A stretch of 5,235 nt of DNA, taken from assembly GCA_002068715.1 (NCBI GenBank), contig MWAR01000172.1, positions 1 through 5,235 on the forward strand, written 5' to 3'. Source of the stretch: a bacterium ADurb.Bin374. GTDB lineage: Bacteria > Riflebacteria > Ozemobacteria > Ozemobacterales > Ozemobacteraceae. The notes under the pieces were generated by a model, which saw only the letters and a program-made list of their open reading frames with translations, had not been told where the DNA came from and made no database searches. Position numbers and translations under genes: made by a program. Below are positions 1 to 5,235 of this stretch, piece by piece (the first letter of the stretch is position 1; each line of letters opens with the position of its first letter).

Positions 1-312
1 CATGGAGATTTCTTCGGGGAGATGTCCCTTATGACGGGAGAGCCGAGATCCGCCACGATCGTGGCCGAAGAGGAAACCCTGCTTCTTGCCCTGACCCGCG
101 AAACGATGAGCCAGCTGTTGCACAATAACGCCGCGGTAGCGAAGAGATTGAGCGAATCGCTCGCCGAGCGGGAGGCATACAATAAGGCCGCGGGGGCCAG
201 GGGCGTCGAGGACGCGGCATCCGGGCCGGCCATCGAGCGGATGAAGCGGAACGCCGAAGTCGCGAGCGTCGAGATCTTCGACCGGATCAAGCGATTTTTC
301 CGGCTGGCCTGA
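1..312 (+). CDS. Cyclic-nucleotide-binding-domain protein, C-terminal fragment
   Basis: The reading frame is open from base 1 and gives 103 residues before the TGA, so the true start lies upstream of the window. The first residues, GDFFGEMSLMTGEPRSATIVA, form the phosphate-binding cassette of the CRP/PKA-type cNMP-binding fold: the conserved Gly-Glu (residues 6-7) and the Arg-Ser pair (16-17) that contact the cyclic phosphate and ribose in family members are all present. The rest of the beta barrel and helices follow (to about residue 50), then a charged, Ala-rich linker and a basic-aromatic end (DRIKRFFRLA). No helix-turn-helix follows the domain, so it is not a CRP-type regulator with the usual DNA-binding tail. 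A C-terminal cNMP domain followed by a 'LAER...RIxxFF' tail resembles MscS-type channels with cNMP domains; that identity is inferred, because the membrane part is outside the window. Confidence 0.85.
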   Translation, partial: HGDFFGEMSLMTGEPRSATIVAEEETLLLALTRETMSQLLHNNAAVAKRLSESLAEREAYNKAAGARGVEDAASGPAIERMKRNAEVASVEIFDRIKRFFRLA

Positions 313-351
313 TCGGTTGACCAGGGCAATGGCATCGGTTTTTTTATCCTT

Positions 352-377
352 CGCTCGTCCTGAGCGTTTGACGAGCG
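352..377. repeat. Inverted repeat overlapping a promoter (possible operator)
   Basis: The arms CGCTCGTC (352-359) and GACGAGCG (370-377) are perfect 8-bp reverse complements separated by 10 bp, about 18 bp centre to centre. A second GAGCG at 362-366 can pair with the first five bases of the left arm instead. The right arm includes four bases of the -35 hexamer at 368-373. No T-run follows on either strand next to the stem, so a terminator is unlikely, and a repressor or activator site is the more natural reading. This is inferred from position only. Confidence 0.4.
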
Positions 378-396
378 GGGCCGGAAAAAGTATAAT
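368..396 (+). promoter_or_regulatory. Sigma70-type promoter for the CxxCxxCC protein gene
   Basis: The -35 element TTGACG (368-373, five of six consensus bases) and the -10 element TATAAT (391-396, a perfect match) are separated by exactly 17 bp. Transcription would start near 402-404, giving a leader of about 42 nt to the ATG at 445. It is by far the best-matching promoter in the window, and suggests that the small downstream gene is transcribed independently of the cNMP-domain gene. Confidence 0.75.
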
Positions 397-434
397 CCAA
401 GACAGCCGTCGGTTGTGGCGGGCATTTTGTGGTT

Positions 435-438
435 GGAG
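435..438 (+). promoter_or_regulatory. Ribosome-binding site deciding the start at 445
   Basis: GGAG lies 6 nt before the ATG at 445. The alternative in-frame GTG at 415 has no purine-rich sequence upstream and falls only about 12 nt after the predicted transcription start, so the ATG is preferred. Confidence 0.65.
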
Positions 439-444
439 CAACGT

Positions 445-762
445 ATGACGCGGTTATACAAAAAATTCATCACGTCCTTCAAAATGCAGGTGAAACGCCG
501 ATATCTGATGCTGCTGAAGAAGGATGCGATTGCCGACGGCCTGAAACGTCGCCGGGGCGAGTGCAAAGGATGCGGCGAATGCTGCAAGGCCTCCTTCAAC
601 TGTCCTTTCCTGTTCAAACACGGGGACATGCTTCTCTGTCAGATCCACGAAACCAAGCCCGAAGTCTGTAAAACGTACCCCTTCAACGAACAGGACGTCT
701 TTCCCCACACCGTCGGCAAGTGCGGCTACTACTTCGTGAAAGACGAAAACGAAGACAAATAA
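445..762 (+). CDS. YkgJ-like CxxCxxCC cysteine-cluster protein
   Basis: This 105-residue protein has a basic N-terminal region (about residues 5-38, many Lys/Arg, no signal peptide) followed by a cysteine cluster. C40, C43, C46 and C47 form the CxxCxxCC motif. C53, C65, C75 and C93 follow, with the family signature 'C-Q-I-H-E-T-K-P-E-V-C-K-T-Y-P-F' at residues 65-80. This matches the YkgJ / CxxCxxCC family (Pfam 'putative zinc- or iron-chelating domain'), whose members are thought to bind a metal or Fe-S cluster but mostly have no known reaction. All eight cysteines are intact. The gene is monocistronic by layout: its own promoter lies upstream, a strong hairpin starts 13 nt after the stop, and the next gene is convergent. 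Its GC content looks somewhat lower than its neighbours'. The family call is firm and the function unknown. Confidence 0.85.
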   Translation: MTRLYKKFITSFKMQVKRRYLMLLKKDAIADGLKRRRGECKGCGECCKASFNCPFLFKHGDMLLCQIHETKPEVCKTYPFNEQDVFPHTVGKCGYYFVKDENEDK

Positions 763-775
763 TATTTACTGATAT

Positions 776-821
776 ACAGTAACGGCGCCCGGCAGAATCT
801 TCTGCCGGGCGCCGTTACTGT
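776..821. terminator. Long perfect hairpin, probable bidirectional terminator
   Basis: Arms 776-797 and 800-821 are perfect 22-bp reverse complements; allowing a realistic loop gives a 20-bp stem with loop AATCTT. The core is very GC-rich (CGGCGCCCGGCAGA). It lies 13 nt past the stop of the cysteine-cluster gene and 23 nt past the stop of the convergent pyk gene, the usual place for a shared terminator. The tails are only moderately T-rich: CATTGTGTTT on the + strand, and ATATCAGTAAATATTATTT reading out on the - strand. Termination efficiency is therefore uncertain, though a stem this long could also protect both mRNA 3' ends. Confidence 0.75.
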
Positions 822-838
822 CATTGTGTTTCCACCTT

Positions 839-866
839 CAAAGTTCACCGCATGCGGTGAACTTTG
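839..866. repeat. Perfect 28-bp palindrome spanning the pyk stop codon
   Basis: Bases 839-852 (CAAAGTTCACCGCA) are the exact reverse complement of 853-866, with no spacer. On the - strand it encodes the last residues of pyruvate kinase (KVHRMR), the TGA and 6 nt of 3' UTR. As RNA it would form a 12-bp stem with a CATG loop. It is 17 nt from the terminator hairpin at 776-821. The role is unknown: an mRNA 3'-end structure, part of a double terminator, or a protein-binding dyad. Confidence 0.7.
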
Positions 867-2254
867 ATCATGTTGGTGTTGCCCTTGACCCCGAGGGGAA
901 CGCCGGCGACGATCACGATCGTATCGCCGGTTTGTGCAACCCCATGCTCGTGCACGGTCCTTTCGGCGCAGGTAATCATCATGTCGGTGTTCCGCAGATC
1001 CTCGATCAGGATCGACTCGACGCCCCAGGAGAGCGAGAGGCGCCGGCAGGTTTCCGGCTTCGGGGTCAGGGCGTAGATCGGAACGGACGGGTGGTATTTC
1101 GAGACGTTGCGCGCGGTGTTCCCGCTGTGCGTGAACGGGACGATCGCCTTCGCCTTGAGATTGACCGCCGATTCGCAGGCGGCGTGGGCTATGACGTCTT
1201 CTATGTCCTGCTTCACCTCGGGGAGAAGCGTGTCGGTCGAGTCCCGGAACAGGCGCTCGGCTTCGACGGCGATGGCCGCCATAGTCCTGACCGCTTCGAC
1301 CGGGTGCGCGCCGGCCGCCGTCTCGCCCGAGAGCATGATCGCGTCCGTGCCGTCCATGACGGCGTTGAACACGTCGGTCGTCTCGGCGCGGGTCGGCCGG
1401 GGGTTCGACATCATCGACTCGAGCATCTGGGTCGCCGTTATGACCTCGATGCCGCGCCTCGTGCAGCGGGTGATGATGTGCTTCTGGATGGCCGGCACCT
1501 TCTCGATCGGCATCTCGACGCCCAGGTCGCCGCGTGCGATCATGACAGCGTCGGTTTCGGCCAGGATCGCCTCGAGATCGTCGATCGCCTCCGGTTTCTC
1601 GATCTTCGAGACGACTCGGATGGGCGAGCTTCCGATCAGCTTTCGAAGTTCGCGAAGATCCTTGCCGCGCCGGACGAACGAGAGGGCCACGAAGTCGAGT
1701 TCCTGGGCGATCATGAACGCCAGATCCTCGCGGTCTTTCGCCGTGATCGTCTCGACCGACAGCTTCGCGCCCGGCATGTTCATGCCCTTCTTCGTCTTGA
1801 GCACGCCGCCGTTCATGACGGTGCAGGTCACGGCGTCCGCGCCCTTCGACTCGACGCGCAGCGTGAGATTGCCGTCATCGAGCAGGACGGTGTCGCCGGG
1901 GTTCAGATCGTTGACGAGATACGGATAGGAGGTGCCGATGCCGGTTTCCGAGCCGGGCAGGTCGGGGTTCTGGCTCAGCGTGAACTTCTGGCCGGCCTTC
2001 AGCGTGACCGAGCCGTCGGGAAACGTGCCGATGCGGATCTTGGGGCCGCAGAGGTCGCCGAGAAGCCCGATGTGCTTCCCAAGCCGTTTCGCTTCCCCCC
2101 GGACGGTTTCGACGAGCTGACGGTGGCTGTCGTGCGAGCCGTGCGAAAAATTCAGACGGAAAATGTTCACGCCGGCTTCGATGAGCTTGCCGACGATCTC
2201 CGGAGACGATGAGGCCGGGCCGAGCGTCGCGACGATCTTCGTGCGCTTCTGCAT
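845..2254 (-). CDS. pyk: Pyruvate kinase
   Basis: Cytosolic glycolytic enzyme converting phosphoenolpyruvate and ADP to pyruvate and ATP. The 469 residues match the usual bacterial length of about 470. The N-terminal KIVATLGPAS and RLNFSHG (R33, N35, S37) begin the barrel, and a B domain spans roughly residues 70-165. The active site follows: VSKIEKPEA with catalytic K217 and metal ligand E219, MIARGDLGVE with D243, and ATQMLESM with T275. The C-terminal regulatory domain (about 350-469) has a THSGNTAR phosphate-loop-like segment and the typical GVPLGVKGNTNMIKVHRM end. The cation loop reads DLCGPKIRIG (67-76): Lys at the position of rabbit Glu117 marks the K+-independent class. The start at 2254 is chosen because GGGAGG lies 8 nt upstream and the family's N-terminus begins here; the 12 extra residues of the longer frame (from 2290) look like leader. 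The gene stands alone, convergent with the cysteine-cluster gene and divergent from the TPR gene. Confidence 0.97.
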   Translation of the reverse strand: MQKRTKIVATLGPASSSPEIVGKLIEAGVNIFRLNFSHGSHDSHRQLVETVRGEAKRLGKHIGLLGDLCGPKIRIGTFPDGSVTLKAGQKFTLSQNPDLPGSETGIGTSYPYLVNDLNPGDTVLLDDGNLTLRVESKGADAVTCTVMNGGVLKTKKGMNMPGAKLSVETITAKDREDLAFMIAQELDFVALSFVRRGKDLRELRKLIGSSPIRVVSKIEKPEAIDDLEAILAETDAVMIARGDLGVEMPIEKVPAIQKHIITRCTRRGIEVITATQMLESMMSNPRPTRAETTDVFNAVMDGTDAIMLSGETAAGAHPVEAVRTMAAIAVEAERLFRDSTDTLLPEVKQDIEDVIAHAACESAVNLKAKAIVPFTHSGNTARNVSKYHPSVPIYALTPKPETCRRLSLSWGVESILIEDLRNTDMMITCAERTVHEHGVAQTGDTIVIVAGVPLGVKGNTNMIKVHRMR

Positions 2255-2262
2255 GTTCAGTT

Positions 2263-2268
2263 CCTCCC
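2263..2268 (-). promoter_or_regulatory. Ribosome-binding site of pyk
   Basis: On the - strand GGGAGG lies 8 nt before the ATG at 2254-2252. It decides this start over the in-frame ATG at 2290, which would place the Shine-Dalgarno sequence inside the coding region. Confidence 0.75.
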
Positions 2269-2289
2269 ACGTGGTGTTGGTCTGTCGCA

Positions 2290-2318
2290 AGCATAGCCGA
2301 CGCCGCTCGGCGCTGCAA
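2290..2318 (-). promoter_or_regulatory. Possible pyk promoter
   Basis: Reading the - strand, TTGCAG (2318-2313) and TATGCT (2295-2290) are spaced by 17 bp, and transcription would start near 2283, leaving a leader of about 29 nt. The hexamers match only three and four of six consensus bases, so the support is mainly spacing and position. Confidence 0.35.
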
Positions 2319-2393
2319 GCACCGACGTGGAACTTCCCTCTTCACGCTTTTCCCGAATCTGCCGATGAAGGCGGATGGGACAATATCATCCGC

Positions 2394-2399
2394 GGGAGG
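2394..2399 (+). promoter_or_regulatory. Ribosome-binding site deciding the TPR gene start
   Basis: GGGAGG lies 7 nt before the ATG at 2407. The reading frame is open upstream to 2209, but that part overlaps the pyk start on the other strand, and only the 2407 start exposes a signal peptide. Confidence 0.75.
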
Positions 2400-2406
2400 C
2401 GACGAC

Positions 2407-3972
2407 ATGAAGAGGTTGGGATTGGGGCTCATGCTGGCGTGGCTGTCGGCAGCGGCGCCCGGCGTCGCGCTCACGCTCGACACGTTGCCCAACTACCAGG
2501 ATGCCGGGATGCGCCTGTATGTCAGCGGCACGCAGAAGCTCCAGGAACGCGACTATGTCGGCGCCGCGGATGACCTGCGCCAGGCCGTTCGGGCCCGCCC
2601 CGACATGGCCGAGGCCTTCCACAACCTCGGCTTCGCGCTCGAGAAGACCGGCGACATGAAAACCGCCGCCTCGGCCTATGAGCGGGCACTGGCGCTCAAT
2701 CCGAACTATGCTTCGGCCCTGAACAACCTCGGCTTCCTGCTCGCGACGCTCGAAGCCGATGCCCAGCGCGCCATTCAGTTGTGCCAGCGGGCCGTCGAAC
2801 TCGAACCCGATTCGGCGAACTTCCGCGACTCGCTCGGCTGGGATACGAACTTCTTCAAGTCGTATTTCAATCTCGGCCTGTGCGAATTCACCCGGAAAAA
2901 CTATGCCGAGGCCGGTCGCAACTTCATCACGGCCTTGAAGTTGAACCCCGGCTACATACGGGCCTACATCCCGCTCGCCGAGTGTTACGAACGCACCGGC
3001 CAGAACAACAAGGCGATCAACGTCTATCAGCAGGCGCTCACCAAGACTCCCGAAGGGTCGCCCGTGAAGCGCCATGTCGAACGCAAGCTCAAACAGCTCA
3101 ACAACAATAGCAGATCCTATTATTTCGCGAACGTGAAATCGATCCAGGGAAGCTCGAAACTGAACGAGTTCCTGCGACGCAAGGGAAAAGGCAGCCGGCT
3201 TGGCGACTACGACGCCAAGGCGGAAGCGATGGAATCATCGACCTCGTTCACCCCCGTCAGCGCGACACCCGGTGCCGATACCCTTTCGGTTTCCACCATG
3301 GGATCTGATGTCGATTTCGGCACCTCCGCGATGGCAAGCCGGGCCCCCATGGCTTCGCGAGTCGTTGCGGCACCCGCCCCCCGACAGAGCGTCCCGATGA
3401 GGACCGGTGAACTTTCCGTGAGCCAGGAACGTTCGCTCGAAAAGCGATATGCCCTGTGCCAGTCGTATCTCGACCGTGGCCTGGTCAACGAAGCCGCCTC
3501 CGAACTCGAAAAAATCGTCGTTGTCGCCGGGGACTCAGGCATTGGCCGACAGGCCCGAAGTCTCCTCCTGAAAGCGCGCAAGGAGCTCGATGAAAAGAAT
3601 GTCGAGTCCGCCCGCACGCACCTCGAGATGGGGAAGGACTTCTTCCGTGCCGGGAAATATGACATGGCCGAGAACGAGTTCCGCAAATCTCTCGAGCTGT
3701 ATCCGGAAAATGCCGAGGCGATCAAGGATCTCGCCCTCCTGCATTACAACCAGGGCCGCCTGAAGGATGCCTACGAAGAGTGCAAGCGGGCGATCGCGCT
3801 CGATCGCGGTCTCAAGGAAGCCTATATCGTGCTCGGTTCCCTGTATTCGAAGAAGGGCCGCGTCGATGACGCCGTCAGAACGCTGAAGCGCGTCCGCGAG
3901 GTTTCGATGAAACGCGATGCCGTCGACGATCTTGCCGAGCGAATGATCGCCTCACTGACGGCCGGTTCCTGA
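2407..3972 (+). CDS. Exported TPR-repeat protein
   Basis: The 521-residue protein begins with a signal peptide (two basic residues, a hydrophobic core at about 4-18, likely cut after PGVA near residue 21), so it is probably periplasmic or secreted. An N-terminal block of tetratricopeptide repeats covers about residues 34-67, 68-101, 102-136, 151-184 and 185-218, with TPR signatures such as AEAFHNLGFALEKTGDMKTA. A lower-complexity Ser/Ala/Pro/Thr-rich linker (about 271-335) leads to a second block with a degenerate repeat at about 344-395 and clearer ones at 402-435, 436-469 and 470-503. TPRs build helical scaffolds for protein partners; no catalytic motif is visible. The third repeat is one residue longer than 34, and the segment after DSLGW (141-145) looks shortened. 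The stop lies 2 nt before pgeF, implying translational coupling. Partner and precise role cannot be told from the sequence. Confidence 0.9.
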   Translation: MKRLGLGLMLAWLSAAAPGVALTLDTLPNYQDAGMRLYVSGTQKLQERDYVGAADDLRQAVRARPDMAEAFHNLGFALEKTGDMKTAASAYERALALNPNYASALNNLGFLLATLEADAQRAIQLCQRAVELEPDSANFRDSLGWDTNFFKSYFNLGLCEFTRKNYAEAGRNFITALKLNPGYIRAYIPLAECYERTGQNNKAINVYQQALTKTPEGSPVKRHVERKLKQLNNNSRSYYFANVKSIQGSSKLNEFLRRKGKGSRLGDYDAKAEAMESSTSFTPVSATPGADTLSVSTMGSDVDFGTSAMASRAPMASRVVAAPAPRQSVPMRTGELSVSQERSLEKRYALCQSYLDRGLVNEAASELEKIVVVAGDSGIGRQARSLLLKARKELDEKNVESARTHLEMGKDFFRAGKYDMAENEFRKSLELYPENAEAIKDLALLHYNQGRLKDAYEECKRAIALDRGLKEAYIVLGSLYSKKGRVDDAVRTLKRVREVSMKRDAVDDLAERMIASLTAGS

Positions 3973-3974
3973 CC

Positions 3975-4679
3975 ATGCATCTCATCGAGGATGGCGGCGT
4001 TCTCGCCGCGTTCTCCGAACGTGCAGACGGAGATCTGGGCTTTTACCGGCAAGCTCCCGATGTCGCGGAAACGGCCTGGCAGGCGCTTTCCATCGTTCGT
4101 GAACGCAGTCTGTCCGCTCCGTTCTGGGCGACGCAGATTCATGGAACGGACGTTCATGACGTTGGTGTCGGCTCGACGCCTGGAAACCAGGGCGATGGGG
4201 ATGCCCTGGTGACGGCCGGGCGCGGGATTCCGATCGGCGTCTTCACGGCCGACTGTCTGCCCGTGCTGATCTGGTGCGGAAAAGCCGTGGCGGCGGTCCA
4301 TGCCGGCTGGAAAGGGACGCGCAGCGATATCTCGGGACGAACGATCGACATGCTTGCCGAGCGGTTCGGCGCGGTTCCCTCTTCGCTGCATGTCGCGATG
4401 GGGCCCTGCATCGGGAATTGCTGCCTCGAGCTCGGTGACGAGGTTCCGCCGTCGTTCCGCGAGGCTGATGAGGGATTTCTGGGTTTCTTCACCCACGGGG
4501 TCAAATGGCACCTGGATCTGCGCGGGCTGAACGTGGCCCAGTGTCTGCGCCGGGGCGTGCGACTCGACCGGATCAGACATGTGAACGACTGCACGCAATG
4601 CCTGCCGGGGTCATATTTTTCCTATCGGGGTCAGAAAGGGCGTCAGGGCAGTCTCTTCTCTTTCGTCATGCGTAAGTAG
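3975..4679 (+). CDS. pgeF: PgeF/YfiH family multicopper-oxidase-like (laccase-domain) protein
   Basis: The 234-residue protein belongs to the YfiH/YlmD/LACC1 family. The zinc-binding catalytic His-Cys-His set is visible: H56 in TQIHG, C94 in TADCLPVL and H109 in AVHAGWKG. GPCIGNCCLELGDEV (143-157) and the end motif DCTQCLPGSYFSYRGQKGRQG (from residue 205) are also typical. Family members have been shown to cleave purine nucleosides (phosphorolysis of adenosine, inosine and methylthioadenosine, plus adenosine deamination). In E. coli the protein is a peptidoglycan editing factor that keeps L-Ser out of the first stem-peptide position. Older 'polyphenol oxidase' names rest on weak laccase activity. 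There is no signal peptide, so it is cytosolic. The start at 3975 has no good Shine-Dalgarno but is only 2 nt after the TPR stop, as expected for coupled translation. pdxJ follows after 36 nt. Family assignment is firm; which activity matters here is open. Confidence 0.93.
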   Translation: MHLIEDGGVLAAFSERADGDLGFYRQAPDVAETAWQALSIVRERSLSAPFWATQIHGTDVHDVGVGSTPGNQGDGDALVTAGRGIPIGVFTADCLPVLIWCGKAVAAVHAGWKGTRSDISGRTIDMLAERFGAVPSSLHVAMGPCIGNCCLELGDEVPPSFREADEGFLGFFTHGVKWHLDLRGLNVAQCLRRGVRLDRIRHVNDCTQCLPGSYFSYRGQKGRQGSLFSFVMRK

Positions 4680-4704
4680 GCCGATAACGATCAGAACCAT
4701 GTCC

Positions 4705-4710
4705 GGAGGA
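4705..4710 (+). promoter_or_regulatory. Ribosome-binding site of pdxJ
   Basis: GGAGGA ends 5 nt before the ATG at 4716. The ATG at 4711 touches the site and reads into a stop after two codons, so 4716 is the real start. Confidence 0.75.
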
Positions 4711-4715
4711 ATGCG

Positions 4716-5235
4716 ATGATAAAGCTTGGAGTCAATATCGATCACGTTGCCACCATCCGCCAGGCGCGAATGGGGCGTGAACCTGATCCTGTCGGGGCCG
4801 CGGCCCTCGCCGAACTTGCGGGGGCGGACGGCATAACGATCCATCTGCGCGAGGACCGGCGCCACATACAGGACCGGGACGCGAAGATTCTTCGCCAGAC
4901 CGTCCGGACGCGCCTCAACCTCGAAATGGCCGTGAACGAGGAGATCGTCGAATTTGCCGTGAATCTGAAACCCGACATGGCGACGCTCGTTCCCGAACGG
5001 CGCCAGGAAGTGACCACGGAAGGCGGTCTCGATGTCGCCGGCCACTTCGATGCCGTGAAATCCGCCGTCGAGCGGCTGAAAAAAGCCGGAATCACCGTGA
5101 GCCTGTTCATCGATCCGAATGAGCGGCAGGTCGAGGCTTCCGCGAAAACAGGAGCGTCGTTCATCGAACTCCATACCGGCCGGTATGCCGATGCGATGAG
5201 CGAGGCCGAGCACGAGTCCGAGCGCCAGAAGCTGT
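4716..5235 (+). CDS. pdxJ: Pyridoxine 5'-phosphate synthase, truncated by the window end
   Basis: PdxJ condenses 1-deoxy-D-xylulose 5-phosphate with 3-amino-2-oxopropyl phosphate to form pyridoxine 5'-phosphate, the last ring-forming step of the DXP-dependent vitamin B6 route in the cytosol. 173 of the usual roughly 240 residues are in the window, in one open frame to the edge. The family motifs appear in order: [14 protein letters not shown] (5-18; N7, D9, H10, R18), [17 protein letters not shown] (39-55; H43, R45, H50), NLEMA with E70, [17 protein letters not shown] (91-107), and [11 protein letters not shown] (149-159) with E151. All active-site residues expected in this part are intact, and similarity to the E. 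coli protein is high throughout. It lies 36 nt after pgeF, in the same direction and with its own strong ribosome-binding site, so it is likely co-transcribed. What follows is outside the window. Confidence 0.97.
   Translation, partial: MIKLGVNIDHVATIRQARMGREPDPVGAAALAELAGADGITIHLREDRRHIQDRDAKILRQTVRTRLNLEMAVNEEIVEFAVNLKPDMATLVPERRQEVTTEGGLDVAGHFDAVKSAVERLKKAGITVSLFIDPNERQVEASAKTGASFIELHTGRYADAMSEAEHESERQKL

Noticed and set aside
304..345. Terminator for the cNMP-domain gene ending in the T-run at 339-345
   Set aside because: Only a 4-bp stem (CTGG/CCAG, 304-307 with 321-324) is possible, and it is 14 nt from the T-run; no stable hairpin abuts it.
415..444. GTG start extending the cysteine-cluster protein by ten residues
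   Set aside because: No Shine-Dalgarno sequence before it and very close to the predicted transcription start; the ATG at 445 has GGAG at proper spacing.
824..2212. Long + strand open frame of 462 codons opposite pyk
   Set aside because: It lies wholly antisense to a clear pyruvate kinase; its product is Arg/Asp/His-rich with no domain pattern, the usual shadow of a GC-rich gene.
2367..2396. Sigma70 promoter for the TPR gene using TATCAT at 2384-2389
   Set aside because: No -35 element at the right distance, and transcription would start inside the ribosome-binding site.
2209..2406. N-terminal extension of the TPR protein
   Set aside because: It would overlap the pyk start and bury the signal peptide; GGGAGG before 2407 supports the shorter protein.
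2386..3075. - strand open frame opposite the TPR gene
   Set aside because: Mirror of TPR codons, no ribosome-binding site recognised and no family resemblance.
3822..4598. - strand open frame across the TPR/pgeF junction
   Set aside because: Antisense to two well-supported genes and crosses their boundary; composition is shadow-like.
4711..4719. Tiny ATG-CGA-TGA frame overlapping the pdxJ start
   Set aside because: The ATG touches the ribosome-binding site, leaving no spacing for initiation, and it encodes just two residues.
4611..5213. - strand open frame opposite pdxJ
   Set aside because: The + strand encodes PdxJ with its motifs intact; the antisense product has no recognisable domain.

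Overview
The window carries six genes, two of them cut by its edges, and no mobile element, tRNA, rRNA or CRISPR array. Base composition is GC-rich with strong C/G third-position preference. The clear ribosome-binding sites are GGAG or GGGAGG/GGAGGA type. A DXP-dependent vitamin B6 gene (pdxJ) is present, which fits a Gram-negative-type bacterium; the lineage cannot be named from this sequence alone.

Layout: (1) Positions 1-312 hold the C-terminal end of a cyclic-nucleotide-binding-domain protein on the + strand, possibly the tail of an MscS-type channel. (2) A 132-bp gap contains a near-consensus sigma70 promoter (TTGACG, 17 bp, TATAAT) whose -35 box lies in an inverted repeat. It drives a small eight-cysteine YkgJ-like CxxCxxCC protein (445-762, +). 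(3) Between that gene and the convergent pyruvate kinase gene are two perfect dyads: a 22-bp-arm hairpin (776-821), probably a shared bidirectional terminator, and a spacerless 28-bp palindrome (839-866) that contains the pyk stop codon. (4) pyk (845-2254, -) encodes a complete pyruvate kinase whose cation-site residues place it in the K+-independent class. (5) A 152-bp divergent gap separates pyk from a + strand cluster: a secreted TPR-repeat protein (2407-3972), pgeF/yfiH (3975-4679, 2 nt after the TPR stop) and pdxJ (4716 to the window end). The spacing suggests one operon.

Functionally this is mostly housekeeping: glycolysis (pyk), peptidoglycan editing or purine-nucleoside chemistry (pgeF) and pyridoxal phosphate synthesis (pdxJ), with a periplasmic or envelope scaffold-like TPR protein leading the cluster. 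I see no convincing new multi-gene system. The points most worth a second look are the paired dyads between convergent genes, the promoter-embedded inverted repeat, the Cys substitution in the pyruvate kinase cation loop, and an apparently truncated repeat in the TPR protein.
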